Origin: Isoetes taiwanensis
Taxonomy: Eukaryota > Streptophyta > Lycopodiopsida > Isoetales > Isoetaceae
Direction of reading: 5' to 3'
Assembly: GCA_021234155.1 (NCBI GenBank)
Contig: JAJEKV010000004.1
Coordinates: 18,351,310 to 18,415,309, forward strand
DNA: 64,000 bases
The notes beneath the pieces were generated by a model, which made no database searches, was not told where the DNA came from, and worked only from the letters and a program-made list of their open reading frames with translations. This document shows positions 31,808-43,613 of the stretch, piece after piece (position 1 is the stretch's first letter; the number at the start of each line of letters is the position of its first letter). Made by a program: the position numbers and the translations under genes.

Positions 31808-33344
31808 TGTGACATTCCAGCATAATATACGATATGAATACGTATATTATACTGCCACGCCATTCATACATGTCACCTTAGGGAACCATAAAGGGTTGCA
31901 CCCTAGGGGGCAACCTCTTCTGTTGCACATGTCTATAAACATATGCATTTAACCCCTTTGCCTCAAGGCAAAACCCTACATGCCCTTTTTAACCCTAACC
32001 CTAAAAGGTCGTGTAAAAAGAAAAAAGGGAAAACCCTAAACCTTTTTCCCTTTTCGCATTTCGGCTTCCAAGAGCCATTCTGGCCAAGCCAAGCTGCTAT
32101 TTCGCATTATCAGACGCCGCCAAACTGGCTTTGCACAACAGATCTCCAAGATTCGGCCGCCTTCGCCTTGAACAGAAGCATGGACGCATTTCGAGGAGCT
32201 GGAGCAAGCCAAGGTTTAGGCAAATAGCAATTCTATTGTGTAATGCCGACTTTTAGTCTGGCAATGAGCTGGTTTAGCATGTTAATTCAGCCATAGAGGC
32301 CTTATAGATTTTAAGACCACAAGCCCTAACAAAGGAACCTAACCATGTATGTTTAGCTAGATAGATTAGATGTTATTTTATGTCTCAATTCTATGGATGA
32401 TGATGCTCTATTCTATGTACACTCCTATGTATTGGGAAGGGAGGTAGAGACCCTGAAAGCCTTAGTAGTTGATGTACCTAGATAGCCTCATTAATTCCCA
32501 ATTAATGCGGTCTGTGCATAAGAGTCCGCCTGGCTGTGAGTGGCGGGACTAGACCAGCAGATAAGGGGGGCTTGTCCCATTGCAGATTGATCCCTTTGTT
32601 GTGTAAAGCCTACCAAGGATCTTAGCGGGCTAGGCCTGATAATTTGCCACTGCGTGTGGGCAAGGCACAGGCTCGACACCTCTGGGGTGATGCGTCACCT
32701 TCCATGGGGTTCAAGTCGTAGACGGGCAGTGGCCCTCTAGCCACCTGTGATGGGCATGCATGCCTCTTGAGGGAGTGATCTCCTCCTACCTCATCGGGAC
32801 TTGGGAGATGCAACCCAGGAGTAGCCCCTTTGGCGACGCACCTGGCAGGCTGCGGTCGAGTCCCAAGACTTATCAGCCTATTCTGCAAAGTATGCACAGG
32901 AGGGGCGGATGGAGCGGACTATCCAACGGCCATGTCCTTATGCCAGCCCAATCCATTTGCCATGAATTCTGTCTGTATTGACTACTGGAGACCCAAGCCG
33001 TCAGTCGATCCCCATGAGTCTGAGCCTTGGGTAGGATTCATCTTATGTTGATGTTACTGATGTTGTTATTACAGATGTTAGGTTATGGTGAGCCACCCTT
33101 CGAGGTGGATATATATATATATGCTATTTGATGCTATGTGCTCATGTTTGATGTGCTTTCGCAGCTAGGTAGGTCTCGAGGAAGACGGAATGAATGATAC
33201 AACCATCCTTCCCCGTTGGATTCTTGACTGTTAGCAAGGATTTGATGTTAGGTGGATGGCCTCATGTCAGCAAGGGCATTGACAGGAGAGATGAACTCCG
33301 GTTCTGTATGATGGGAGCATCGTATACGAGTAGGGGACGTCACA
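31808..33344 (+). repeat. LTR B: solo LTR inserted in LTR A
   Basis: TGTGACATT...ACGTCACA, 1,537 bp, with family blocks TATTGGGAAGGGAGGTAGAG (about 32432), GTGTGGGCAAGGCACAGGCT (about 32655) and GGAGGGGCGGATGGAGCGGA (about 32900). The flanks GAGCT (31803-31807) and AAGCT (33345-33349) are a 4/5 target duplication. No internal region is attached, so it is a solo LTR left by LTR-LTR recombination. Confidence 0.8.
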
Positions 33345-33859
33345 AAGCTTGCTTTCCCAAGCAAATCGCAAAAACTCGATCGTCACGAGCCATCCTGGCA
33401 GCATGGATGTCATCCGAGGACTAGAAGCAAGCCAAGGATCTGGTATGTGGTTGATCTGATATGCAATGTTGGCTTCCTGACTGGCGTTAAGACGAGTTTG
33501 CATCTTTTCTTAGCCCTAAAGGACCTCTAGGTCCCCAGATCTCAGCCTGAATGAAAGAATCTAACTATGTATGTTAGAATAGATAGATTAGATCTTTACT
33601 CTATTATTTCAGTTGAATAATATTGTGTTGCTTTGTGCGCATCTCTTGTGTATTGGGAAGGGGGTAAAGACCCAAAGCCTTTGTAGTTGATGTTCCCAGA
33701 TAGCCTCTATATAGCACCCAATAAATGCGGCATGTGCATAGGAGCCCGTCTGGCTGTGGGTGGCGAGGTTAGACCGATTGATAAGGAAGGTTTGTCCGGC
33801 TACAGTTGATCCCTTTGGTGCGTAGTGACGGCCGAAAAATATTGTGGGCTAAGCCTAAT
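33345..33859 (+). repeat. LTR A, middle part (interrupted by LTR C)
   Basis: It continues LTR A with TATTGGGAAGGGGGTAAAGA at about 33649 and GCGGCATGTGCATAGGAGCC at about 33727. It breaks off where TGTGGTGTTCCC begins at 33860. The end of LTR A is not found. Confidence 0.65.
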
Positions 33860-35185
33860 TGTGGTGTTCCCAGGAAATATATGCCATAAATACGTATATT
33901 TCTAGGTCCGTCACTATACAAGTCTATCACCATAGCCTTGTATACCATAGATTAGTGGCAATGGGGGGGTGACTAAGTTATTCATATAACTTAGCCAACC
34001 TTAGGTTAAGACCTTTTCCACATGGCCTTAACCTATTGGGCACACTCCACACGGAAGCACCATATTGGAGCCACGTGGCACGTGACATCAACCCTAACCT
34101 ATAAATGGCCAAACCCTAACCCTAGGCCATTTTTCTGGCTCCAACAGTCTTGGAACCTTGTTTGCGTTCGAAACTCCGTTTCGAGAACCGTTTGCTGTGG
34201 CACAGTATAGCACAGCAGCCCCCAGAGCATGTGCACATCAGTAGGATTGGGAGCTACTTCGACCACCTTAAAGACCATGGAGACGCCGGGAGCGGGAGGG
34301 AGTTCCTCATGAGCAGGTATTTGGGTTAGAGTTCTTCGTAAATCATCTGGAAGTAGGACTCTAGATGAGTTAGCATTTCGTATCTCTAGTAGAGCCTTCA
34401 TAGAATCCTTAGTCTAGATCTTAAACCCTAATCAATGAACCCTAACTATAAGTTAGATATATATATATATGATTAGGCATGTTATGTCGATATGTGATGT
34501 TGGTTGATCATGTTTGCTCCTCTTGTATTGGGAAGGGGGGTAGAGACCTAGTAGCCATTACTTAGTGATGCTCTTAGTTTAGACCCCTTAGTTCCTATTA
34601 TATGCGGTCTGTGCATAGGAACCCACCGGGCTACGGGGGCTACGATATGACTTAGCACCACATAACGGGGCTAGAGGCAAAGTGGAGGGAGGTCCCTGCT
34701 GAGTGCGGCTACTGGGGACCCATAGCGGGCTAGGCCTATAGCCGGTCACTTCGAGTGGGCCGAGTATGGGTCCGACACCTCCTGGGGCAATGGTGTTGTC
34801 CTGCCTCTCAAGAGTTGCAGGTATCGGCCTGGCTCTTGTTTTGGGGGGTTCAATCGAGTAAGAATTGTGTGTTGCCACGATTCTCTAGCCGCCCGTGGAG
34901 CCTCTAGACCTCGGGAAGGGAGATGCAACCTTTCTTGCCTCATCGGACCAGGGAGATGCAACCCGGAGTAGTGTCGATGGGTGATACCATGAGATTACGT
35001 ATCCGGCAGGCTATGGTCATGCCAGAGCCCGATTTAGCTCATCTGCAAAGTATGCACAGGAGGGGCGGATGGAGTGGTCAACCCTAGCCATTGTTTATAG
35101 CCAACCCCGCCATTGTTATGCCTCGGTCTACTCTATCTTGTGGCCTAGCTGTCAGCCTATCTCCCCAAGAGTCGGAGCCAACATG
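33860..35185 (+). repeat. LTR C, truncated at its 3' side
   Basis: It starts TGTGGTGTTCCCAGGAAATA and carries the family blocks (TATTGGGAAGGGGGGTAGAG at about 34527, GGAGGGGCGGATGGAGTGGT at about 35058). A (TA)n run is at about 34455-34472. The terminal ACGTCACA is missing; sequence changes to a LINE fragment near 35190. Confidence 0.65.
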
Positions 35186-35194
35186 CATCGTCGG

Positions 35195-35320
35195 GGCAGA
35201 AATCCTGACTGTGTAGAGGATATGGAATCAACAAGAATATCTCGAATCTTTTGTGTATAAGCTTTGGCAAAAATCTTGTACACAGAAGATAGCAAGGTAA
35301 TAGGGCGCCAGTCCGAAATT
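35195..35320 (-). pseudogene. LINE reverse transcriptase fragment of a different family
   Basis: The minus strand reads SDWRPITLLSSVYKIFAKAY, TQKIRDILVDSISSTQSGF. This is the WRPI.LLNS.YKI.AK motif and following helix of non-LTR RTs. It lies between the broken end of LTR C and the tail of the next LINE and differs in sequence from that family. Confidence 0.7.
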
Positions 35321-37830
35321 GATGAAGGAAGGAAGGAAGGAAGGAAGGAAGGTACTTTTATCGTCCACGGAGACCAATCGGTCTATGGGACCCAATACAA
35401 AAACGCAGCAAGCGGATTACTGCCCGGATTAAAAAACCCCCGCCCCGAAGGGTTTTCGAGGGAAAAACCGTGGCAACAATCAGCCTGCTGACAAACTGTC
35501 CTAACATATACAATGCAGAAACACCCAAATATATACAGTCATGCACCGCACCCGTAGTGCCCAATCAACGAGCAGCCAGGCGGGGGCAAAGGTGACCTCG
35601 CATGTCCAGCACCTCCTGAATGTACGACCTTGGGGCACGATCGGCCGGTGTGTTCATCAGCAAATGTAAAGGCAAGTCCGGCCGTACTAAGGGGCGCCGT
35701 ATCGGCCGGATGTGATCAAGCATTTGGGCAACTCTGGAAAGTGTGAGACTCATCCTCAATGGCACCGTTTGGCAAGACCGGCAGAGCATGTCTGGCGGAG
35801 CTCCCCAATCCACTGCCCTCTTCGTCGCGAAGATGGTGGGCACACAATGCGAATGGAGGCAATGAGTGCAAGGCTTTTCGAGGGGGCTGGGAAGCGGTAG
35901 ATTTGTGGACCCCGGGCTAAATGGCGGGGTTGATGTGCTCCTTGTAATGGGCCGTTTTGACCTGCTCTTAGCGGCCGGGGTCCCCAGAGCTTGCCAAGGA
36001 AACAAGCGTCTAGGTACTCCTTGTTTATCCACGATCGGCCCGTTGTGTCCACCGCGCATCATTGCTCCCGCGACGTTCCATCTAGCGAACCATCGATGTC
36101 TCTTACCCTTCAACGAGGCCCTAAGCGGCGAGGACCCATTGCCCACGGTGTAAGCGGGTCGCGGAGCCCGAGCATCACCCATAGTAACTACTTTCTCGAA
36201 AATAGGCGATGTGTCTATCAAGGGCTGCCCGCTGGGCGGCAAGAATCCGTTTTCTGCAGCAGAATCGATGGGGGGTGAAGGTTTAACCCCAAGTGCCCGT
36301 GCCAAAATGCCTTACACTTTTGCTCCAAGTCATTCCAGTCGCCAAAGCGGCCGGGCCCCAAACCTCGACCCGTCTATTGAAGGGGCGGAATTTCGACCCG
36401 TGCCGAAATAGATGTGACTGATGGCCCCAATCATAGAGCTCGCGCGGGTTTGTTGTTACGCATGGCATAAAAGCTTTCCAGCCTACGCCGCCACCCCATA
36501 GCGGATAGACGCCTCCCCCAGCAGAGCGAGGAGGGGAACTCCACCCTAGGTACTTGTAGGTGGCGTGGCGTCCACAGGCTGCCGATATGTGAGAGTGCAG
36601 GAGGCATGGGGTGGCGTGAAGAGGATATGAGAACCCCCGGTCTTGGCCAAATTCACGCGCATATACGTAGCGACAAAATGTGCCTAGGGCATCAAGTGAG
36701 CTGCATAGCTTAAGGGTGTGGGCGGTAGGCCAACATCGTCGCGATAGATGAGTGGCGGATGACACAGTGCAAAAAGGCGTATGCCATCCCCATGCTCGAT
36801 GAGCGGGGCTCTAACTGATCAATGTAGAGGCCAAAAGTGTTGGCGAGAGGGGGCAACCTCTGTAGGACCCGATACTCTTGGTGAATGCGGCCGTCGGTGC
36901 ATCCGCCAAAACAACTCTCATACAACGTGTATATGGCATTCTGCATCGGGCAGCGGAGCCCGGTTGGCGTAGTCAGCCCACGCTTTTCCCGGGAGCAGTA
37001 TCAAAAGCCTTAGCGAAGTCCACAAAGCGACAATACAAGTCCCCCGGCCGATTCCGCTGTCTTCAATCCCGGTGCCATGGTAAAGACATGGTCAATCGTT
37101 GAGTGGCGGGGTCCAAAGCTCGCTTTGTGAGGGGCCGCGACATCTGCGGCCTGCGCCCAGCGGGTCAAGCGCTGCTTTCGAGAATGCTAGCCAAGAGTTT
37201 GGCAAATCTTGGAATCGCCGTGATCGTCCGGTAATTGGCGGACGGTGTGGGTCGCCGCCTTGTGAATGGGAACAACCACGCTTGTGGTCCATTAGCCGGG
37301 AAGACCTTCCCGCAATGCTCGTTGAGCGGTAGTGAGGACCCGGCTGACCGTTACGCCACCGCCCATTTGAGTAACTTCGGCTACCGCATACCATCGGAGG
37401 TCATTCGCCTTCCCATTAGCCCCCAAGGACCCTCCTTAACATCCTCCTCCACGAGAACCAATGGGGGCCATCCCGTGGGGGCATGAAACGCAGCGTCCTG
37501 GGCGGGTCATAAAGCCGCCGCAAAGCACGCTCCCACCGCCCGGTGTGATGTCCCCCGTAGGCTGGGCTGGCCTTGAAGCATTTCAAGGGCCAAAAGGTTC
37601 GAGGATGAGTGTCCAGCCGGGCGAACATCTCCCTCGATGCCTGGCAAGGTACCGCGCCTTTGTCTCCGCCGGATGGGCGGATGATCGGTGGTGGCCTGCA
37701 GCGGGCACTGGATCGAATGAGCCGCCGCTATGCGTTCATTACACTCCACATCAAACCATCGGTTACGCGGGAATGTTGCTGACCACGAAGGCGGCGGGTC
37801 CGCCAAAGCACTGTCTGGCCGGGCGAGAAG
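35321..37830 (-). mobile_element. LINE copy 2 (APE-type family), GAAGG tail
   Basis: The 3' end is marked by (GAAGG)n at 35327-35352 next to a block on the plus strand (CGTCCACGGAGACCAATCGG) shared with the LINEs at 39937 and 46.9 kb. Minus-strand frames 37806-35565 match the RT and C-terminus of the 40-43 kb copy (GWKAFMPCVTTNPRELYDWG, HQSHLF, MARALGVKPSPP, SYIQEVLDMRGHLCP). There are many frameshifts. The 5' end lies near 37830 and the endonuclease is missing. Confidence 0.8.
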
Positions 37831-38413
37831 GGGTTTTTTTCCCCTTTGAAACGTACGTATACCTACAGAGTGCCTTACATTTTGAGCAGTAATCTAGCGC
37901 ATACTTACGGCAAGGGAATGATAGCTGCTTACCTCGAGCTGCTATAAGGTTGCAGTGAAGCATTATTTGGGACAAAGGTAATCTATGGTAGATTTAAAGT
38001 GACAGTTTATTTTTCTAGCCAATACATTTGCATTTCTTGCAATCTTACTCCATTCTGTGATCTTTGATTCCAGTTGCTCCCCATTTTATTAAAGTTATTG
38101 TTATATTAGATTGTGATATTACCCTGTTCTGTGATCATTTGATCTCGTTTGCTCCCATTCTTTACAAACCATTTTTGTATTAGCTTGCATCGGGATTGAA
38201 AAAGAGAAACCGTCAGGTTTAAGGAACTGATTTGAGGGAATCAGCGAACAAAATAGAGCCAGCAGGTGCCCTTTATGTCTTCCAAATCACGGCATGCATG
38301 GCTTTGAAATCACGGCTTGTGATGCTTAGTTGTTATTAGATTCATTTTCGGTTGGGTTAGTTGATAAATTAACTTTTTGCTTCATGTGATTTTTCTCAGG
38401 ATTTTTCTGCTAT
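37831..38413 (+). promoter_or_regulatory. 5' flank shared by the two zinc-finger family copies
   Basis: GTACGTATACCT at about 37853, preceded by AAGGGGTTTTTTT at 37827-37839, is found again at 61771-61816 (AAGGGG then GTACGTATACCT). In both places it lies about 560-590 bases before the ATG of the same protein family. It could be promoter sequence or the end of a mobile unit that carries the gene. Confidence 0.35.
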
Positions 38414-38927
38414 GGCAAAATCAGTGATTGTCAAACTAGACAAGGGCTTTGGATTTGTGGAGGATGTTGGATTCGTAAGGGTAAAAGAAGAAGGTTGATG
38501 CTATATGAAGGTACGTGAAGAGATAAAAAGGGATGCTTTGTTACAAGAGTTGGATACGGATGATGAACTGTTGGCAGGAGGTAAGGACTTTATATTTCTT
38601 GCTGATAGAACAAACAGGCAAGAGAGAAGGTTTTTCCTTGAGAGCAATGAGGTGACTATAAAGTTAGTTGGATCTCATGTGCCCAAGAGGAGAAGGCATG
38701 AGGTAGAAAACAGTGCCTCCGCAAATGTTATTATGGAGACAACTCCACTCCACAGGATGAAAGCCACCTTACAGAAAGTTCAAGGGAGCATGAGTTGGAT
38801 CAGTTGTCATTGTAGAGGAAAGGACAAGATTGAATAAGTTGGAGAATGCAAGATTGCAGTCCAGAATGGCAACCAAAGGGAATGTTGCAAGGTGGCAGTT
38901 AGTTGTCAAAAAACTAATTGCTAAGCT

Positions 38928-38960
<33 letters not shown>

Positions 38961-39555
38961 ATTTGAACTATGCAGCCGGGATATGAATGGTAAACCTGAG
39001 TTCTATTTATGGTGCCTTGAATGTGATAGATGCTATGGCAAAGGCGGAGATGACACTCTATGCAACTTTGAGCGCAGCCATTTGCAAACCAAGCAACACC
39101 TTGATTGCTACCATCAGAACCTTAAGAAAAGAAGAGATGAAATTGAGTTGAAAGTGGATAATGAACAGGATGACGAGCAAGCAAATGAAGAAGATATATG
39201 CAAGGAAAACAAGGCTCTTGTTGATTTTTGCATGGCCAACAAGGTTGCTAATTTTACAACAGATGGCAGGCCTATTTTCAACCTTCTAGAGGAATCTATT
39301 GGTGGTTATGCAAGACGAGAAGACATGAGGATTGTTTGCATCACATGTGAGAAGCCACTTGACTTATTTCCTCAAACTGGGAGCCTAAATCAGCATATGA
39401 AAGACCATATTGTTTCTAAACGCCATGTTCATGCTTCAATGGAAGCAAAGCGAAAAGCTAATGATGTGCCTTCGAAGGATGGTCACCCAAAGAAGCTTGT
39501 TGAGTCAGATCCTCGGCAAGGCAAGCTGTCATCTTTTTTCAAATCTGGTATTTAA
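38414..39555 (+). pseudogene. Two-zinc-finger protein of unknown family, copy A (5' part)
   Basis: It begins MAKSVIVKLDKGFGFVEDVG and is broken by a stop near 38500, then continues GGKDFIFLADRTNRQERRFF, LESNEVTIKLVG and PKRRRHEVE. An A-run at 38932-38952 encodes a Lys tract. The main frame 38830-39555 has one C2H2-like finger, WCLECDRCYGKGGDDTL...H..TKQH (about residues 62-95), and a second, CITCEKPLDLFPQTGSLNQH...H (about residues 177-206), and ends GKLSSFFKSGI. Copy B at 62.3 kb shares FELCS.D..GKP....WCLE and YGKGGDDTL. I do not recognise the family. Two fingers and a multi-copy state fit a transposon protein or a repeated nuclear factor. Confidence 0.6.
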
Positions 39556-39936
39556 TCCTTGCACACTTTAAATACTTTCTTCAGTAGGTAACAACAATGT
39601 GAAGCAAGATGAATACGTGACCCCTTTCTGTTTTATAGCTGGTTCAGTTAATACAGTGGACCAAGCATCTTCAAGTGGCAGCACATGTAAGTGATTAATG
39701 TTTGTTTGTCATTTTTATAATAGGGAATATCTCTTCCTTTTCTTCTTTTTAAATATGTTCATTGTTATTAGATGCTTCAGAGCCCGCTTCTCTTTGGCCT
39801 TGTTGTGCTGGGGGTTTAGGCAGAAGAAGTATAGATATGGTAGTTGTATAAAAGATTTGAGGCCTTTCTTGAATGAGCTTAAGGTATGAACACACGGGTA
39901 CTATGAACCCTTACTACAAAACACGTTTGAGGTGAA
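39556..39936 (+). pseudogene. Zinc-finger gene, intron and further exon before the LINE
   Basis: A segment at about 39785-39883 reads KYRYGSCIKDLRPFLNELK followed by GTATGAAC, a possible exon with a donor site. The region then runs into the LINE target duplication TTGAGGTGAA at 39927-39936. Confidence 0.35.
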
Positions 39937-42900
39937 CAAGAATAGAATAGAATAGAATAGAATAGAATAGATTTTTTAGCGTCCACGGAGACCGATTGGC
40001 CTATGGGACCCAAACAAAAAAGAGCGACAACGTATTCTTGGCGAGGATTAAAAACCCCCCCGAAGGGTTTCGAGGAAAAACCTTAGCGATAATAAGTATC
40101 TTTGGCACATTTTGTACAATTGTATAGGACAGTTCAATACCATCCGGAGGACACAAGCGAGTCCGTGCATTCATAACCTCACGGAGGTATGACCCCAATA
40201 AACCCCGACGTAAGTAGTCAATAAGCGATGCAACGGTGGGCGGGCACTAATGTCGAACATATCGCTCACCGGATATGGGAAAAGCGCCGGGGCGGATCGG
40301 AGGGCATGACATTCATCCTCAATGGCCCACGGTGGCAACAACGACAAAGCCTTTGCTCTCGTGCTTCCAGAGCCCAACGCGTCTTTGTTTCAATGCGAGG
40401 CGATGTGCACCGTGCAAATGGAAGCTATAAGTCTGCAAGGCTTCTTCATAGGCATTTGGGTGTACAAGTACTAGTCGCGGGCCCTCGTGAGCCTAGGATT
40501 GACTTTGCTGGCGATAGTGTGCCCGACTTAACATCGCGAGCATCCGCATCGCATCCGAGCTTGCGAAGGAAAGTAGCATCTAGGTATAGCTTAAATGCCT
40601 TGTGATCTTTCTTTGTCCTTACATGTACGCATCCGTTTGCCTGTACACCCCAGCGTGAGAACCACTGAGCTTGCTTATCCTTCCAGCAGGATTTCAGGCA
40701 TTGGGGACCCATCGCCATGGCTAAAGCAAGGTTGGACAAACGTGTATCAGCCATAGCGACGACCTTCTGGAAGTAAATGATATGGCGTTCCAATGCAGCC
40801 CGTTGAAGGGGTAGAAAGCCTGTCTCTTGGAGTAGGATCTGGTATAGAACTATGGACTTCACCCCAAGGGCTCGTGCCAAGAAGGCCTTCTGCATCTGCT
40901 CGAGGTCATTCCAAGTGTTGAGGGATATCACTGGACCCCACACTTCTGCCCCATACAAAAGGACCGGCTCGACCAAGACCCGAAACAAGTGTGATTGGTG
41001 GCCCCAGGCATACAACTCCGCCTTGTGGCTGTTGTTCTGCATGGCATATAGTGCTTTCCAACCCGCTGTGACCAGCAATTTGATGGCAGCATCCCAATGA
41101 ATGGTAGTTGAGAACTCGATTCCCAAGTACTTGCAGGTCGGAGCCACCTCTACATCTTGTCCCTGGTAAGTGAACGAGGGAAGCCTTGGCTGGCGGGATG
41201 ATGAAACTAGCAGCACCCTAGTTTTGGCCAAGTTAACTCGCATGCCAGTGAATCGGCAAAAAGTGTCAAGAGCATCCGGTGGCGTTGCATGTCCTCCGGA
41301 GTATAGGCGGGGGAGGTTGACATCGTCAGCATATATGAGTTGCCGGATTGTGTGATGCATGAGATGGGCGCCCGCACCTCCATGCTCAGAGAGCCAATCC
41401 TCCAGTTGGTCAATGTATAGGCCAAAGAGTGTGGGGGAGAGGGGGCAACCCTGAGGCACTCCAATACTACTAATTACCGGCTGTTCTGACGATGTGATAC
41501 GGCCTGAGCATGCCTCTTATAGCCTATATACTGCATTCTGCAAGTCAAGTGGGGTCTCCAGCTGACGTAGTCTGTCCCATAGCCTGTCGCGGGGCACTGT
41601 GTCAAAAGCTTTTGCAAAACCCACGAAACAACTGTACATGTTTTGCCGGCGATTCCTGCTATCCTCAATCAATGTGCGCAGAGTGAAGATATGATCAATG
41701 GTGGAATGCGGGCGGAAACCGCACTGTGTAGCTCGCACATCGCCTCCCTCTGCCCCATATTATCGGCCATTTGCTCAAGGATGCCCGATAGCAGTTTGCA
41801 AAGAGAGAGTGACCATAATAGTGCGGTAGTTGGCGGCCATTGAGGGTCCCCGCCTTGTATATGGGCACAACTCTACTAGTGGTCCCGCTGCGGAGGGAAG
41901 CCTTCTTGCAATGCCTTATTGAACAATGCCATGAGGGCGGAGGCACTAGTGGAGGCCCAGCCCATTTGAAGTTCGCTGCGAGGCCATCTAAATCTGTTGC
42001 CTTCCCATTAGCTAGGCGTTGTAGGCCCATGATGACATCCCCCTCTGTGATGACCCGAGCCATGCCTATGGTGGAGGGTGTCGTGCCCCCGAGTGGATCG
42101 TAAAAGGCTGTTGCAAATGTACCCATTGTTTCGGTGATGTTCCACGTGTAAGAACAATGCGGTCTTGCTCAAGACTCTTCTCCGAATGTCTTGGGGTGTC
42201 GATCCGGAGACCAACCATCATTCGCGATGCTCTGCGAGGTATCGGCTTTCTTGTTCTTGAGAAAGGGCGGTATTGGTGATGCTTTGTGGGGGGAGGTGGG
42301 ATCGGTGACTTGCCGAGTGTGCATTTGAGCTCGACACATCATCAAACCATCATTCGCGGGGAAGGTGGTAGCGTAGAGGGGTTCACTGGCGGCCTCTCCC
42401 AAAGCATCTCTCAGCCGTAAGAAGCCCGGTGGAGTTAGCCGGGCGATTGCTCTTGAAGTGTGGGGAGTTGCGGCATCCCGCCTTGAGTCATGCTCAAGCG
42501 GTGGCATAGGTCCCCTGCGGTCGTAGTCCAGCGGCTGGGGCACTGGTGTGTTGAGGCGTAGATGCACGGGGAGCCCTGCCAATGGAGATGCACGAGCAGG
42601 CTGGTGGTCCGAGTCCACTTTCGCCTCGAAAGTGTACGTTCCAATGGAAAAATGGGTGACCAGGTGCAGATCCTGTTCCTCCACCAGCAGATAATCCACC
42701 ACACTGGAGCCGCCTCCTTGGTTCTCCTGTCTACAAGTGCAGCAGTTGGAAGATGGCCATTGTGCCAACCCATTACAAATAACCAGGTCAAAGATACTAT
42801 CCAGCAACAACAACTGCCTGCCATAGCGTGAAATATGGTTGTCGTCTGATATCCTTGACCAAGCCACTTCTGCGGGGTTCAACTGCAAGATGTCCTCTGC

Positions 42901-43603
42901 CAGGGGCTCAAATTTTGGAACCTGCTTGGCTCCTGTGCGTGCATTAAAGTCGCCAAGCAACATAACCTTGCCCAACTGTTTGTGTTGTTGTATGTCATCA
43001 TATAGATCGATATAGGGTCCAATCTATCCACATCTAAATGAGTGTTATAAAAGTTGCTCTCGGCATGTGGAAAGTAGCATGCTGTTATGAAGAGAATGCT
43101 GCCACTGTCACTGCACGTGCACCCACAAGTAGCGATTGTACCTGTCTGTTTTGTGCGACGAGACTGAGTGCCTCAAGGTTGCACGATAGTAGCAGGCAAC
43201 CCCGCCATGCCCTCGCTTGCCTGTGCACTCATTGAACACCGAGAAATGTAGATAGCCTGGGAGGTTCGGCAGTCTGTGCCCTGCATGTTCCCATGTTTCC
43301 ATGAGGAAAATGAGATCCATATCTGGTGCAATAGAGTTGAGACTCTCCCCTTTCTGCCAAGGGAAGCCCCGACAGTTCCAAGACACCATCCGGAAAGGAG
43401 CTGATAGAAATTAATGGCACTTTTCGACACATGTCATGCAAACGAGTGAGCGCTAGTGGAGAGCCTTTTACAAATTTTCAATGTTCACATTGTGCTTCAA
43501 TACCAAAAGAAAAGGACTTCTATATGAGAGTAGAGTGACAATAAGGTTGCAAGGGAGTGTAGAACTACTCAATTGTGTATACGAGTAGATTAGTTAAATA
43601 GTA
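39937..43603 (-). mobile_element. LINE copy 1 (APE-type), near full length, with 10-bp TSD
   Basis: The target duplication TTGAGGTGAA at 39927-39936 and 43604-43613 brackets a 3.67-kb insertion. The 3' side has a (GAATA)n tail (39939-39972). On the minus strand, a 5' part at 43440-43108 reads WNCRGFPWQKGE and MDLIFLMETWEHAGHRLPNL. 42975-42169 holds GDFNARTG, SSVVDYLLVEEQDL and SDHQPARA, the endonuclease motifs. RT follows (GFRPHSTIDHIFTLRTLIED, AFDTVPRD) with the core open frame 41459-40446 (MPQGCPLSPTLFGLYIDQLE, LIYADDVN with intact YADD, 337 aa). Frameshifts separate the pieces. Confidence 0.9.
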
Positions 43604-43613
43604 TTGAGGTGAA

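Noticed and set aside
35866-37892. Plus-strand ORFs across LINE copy 2
   Set aside because: They are opposite-strand shadows of the GC-rich LINE.
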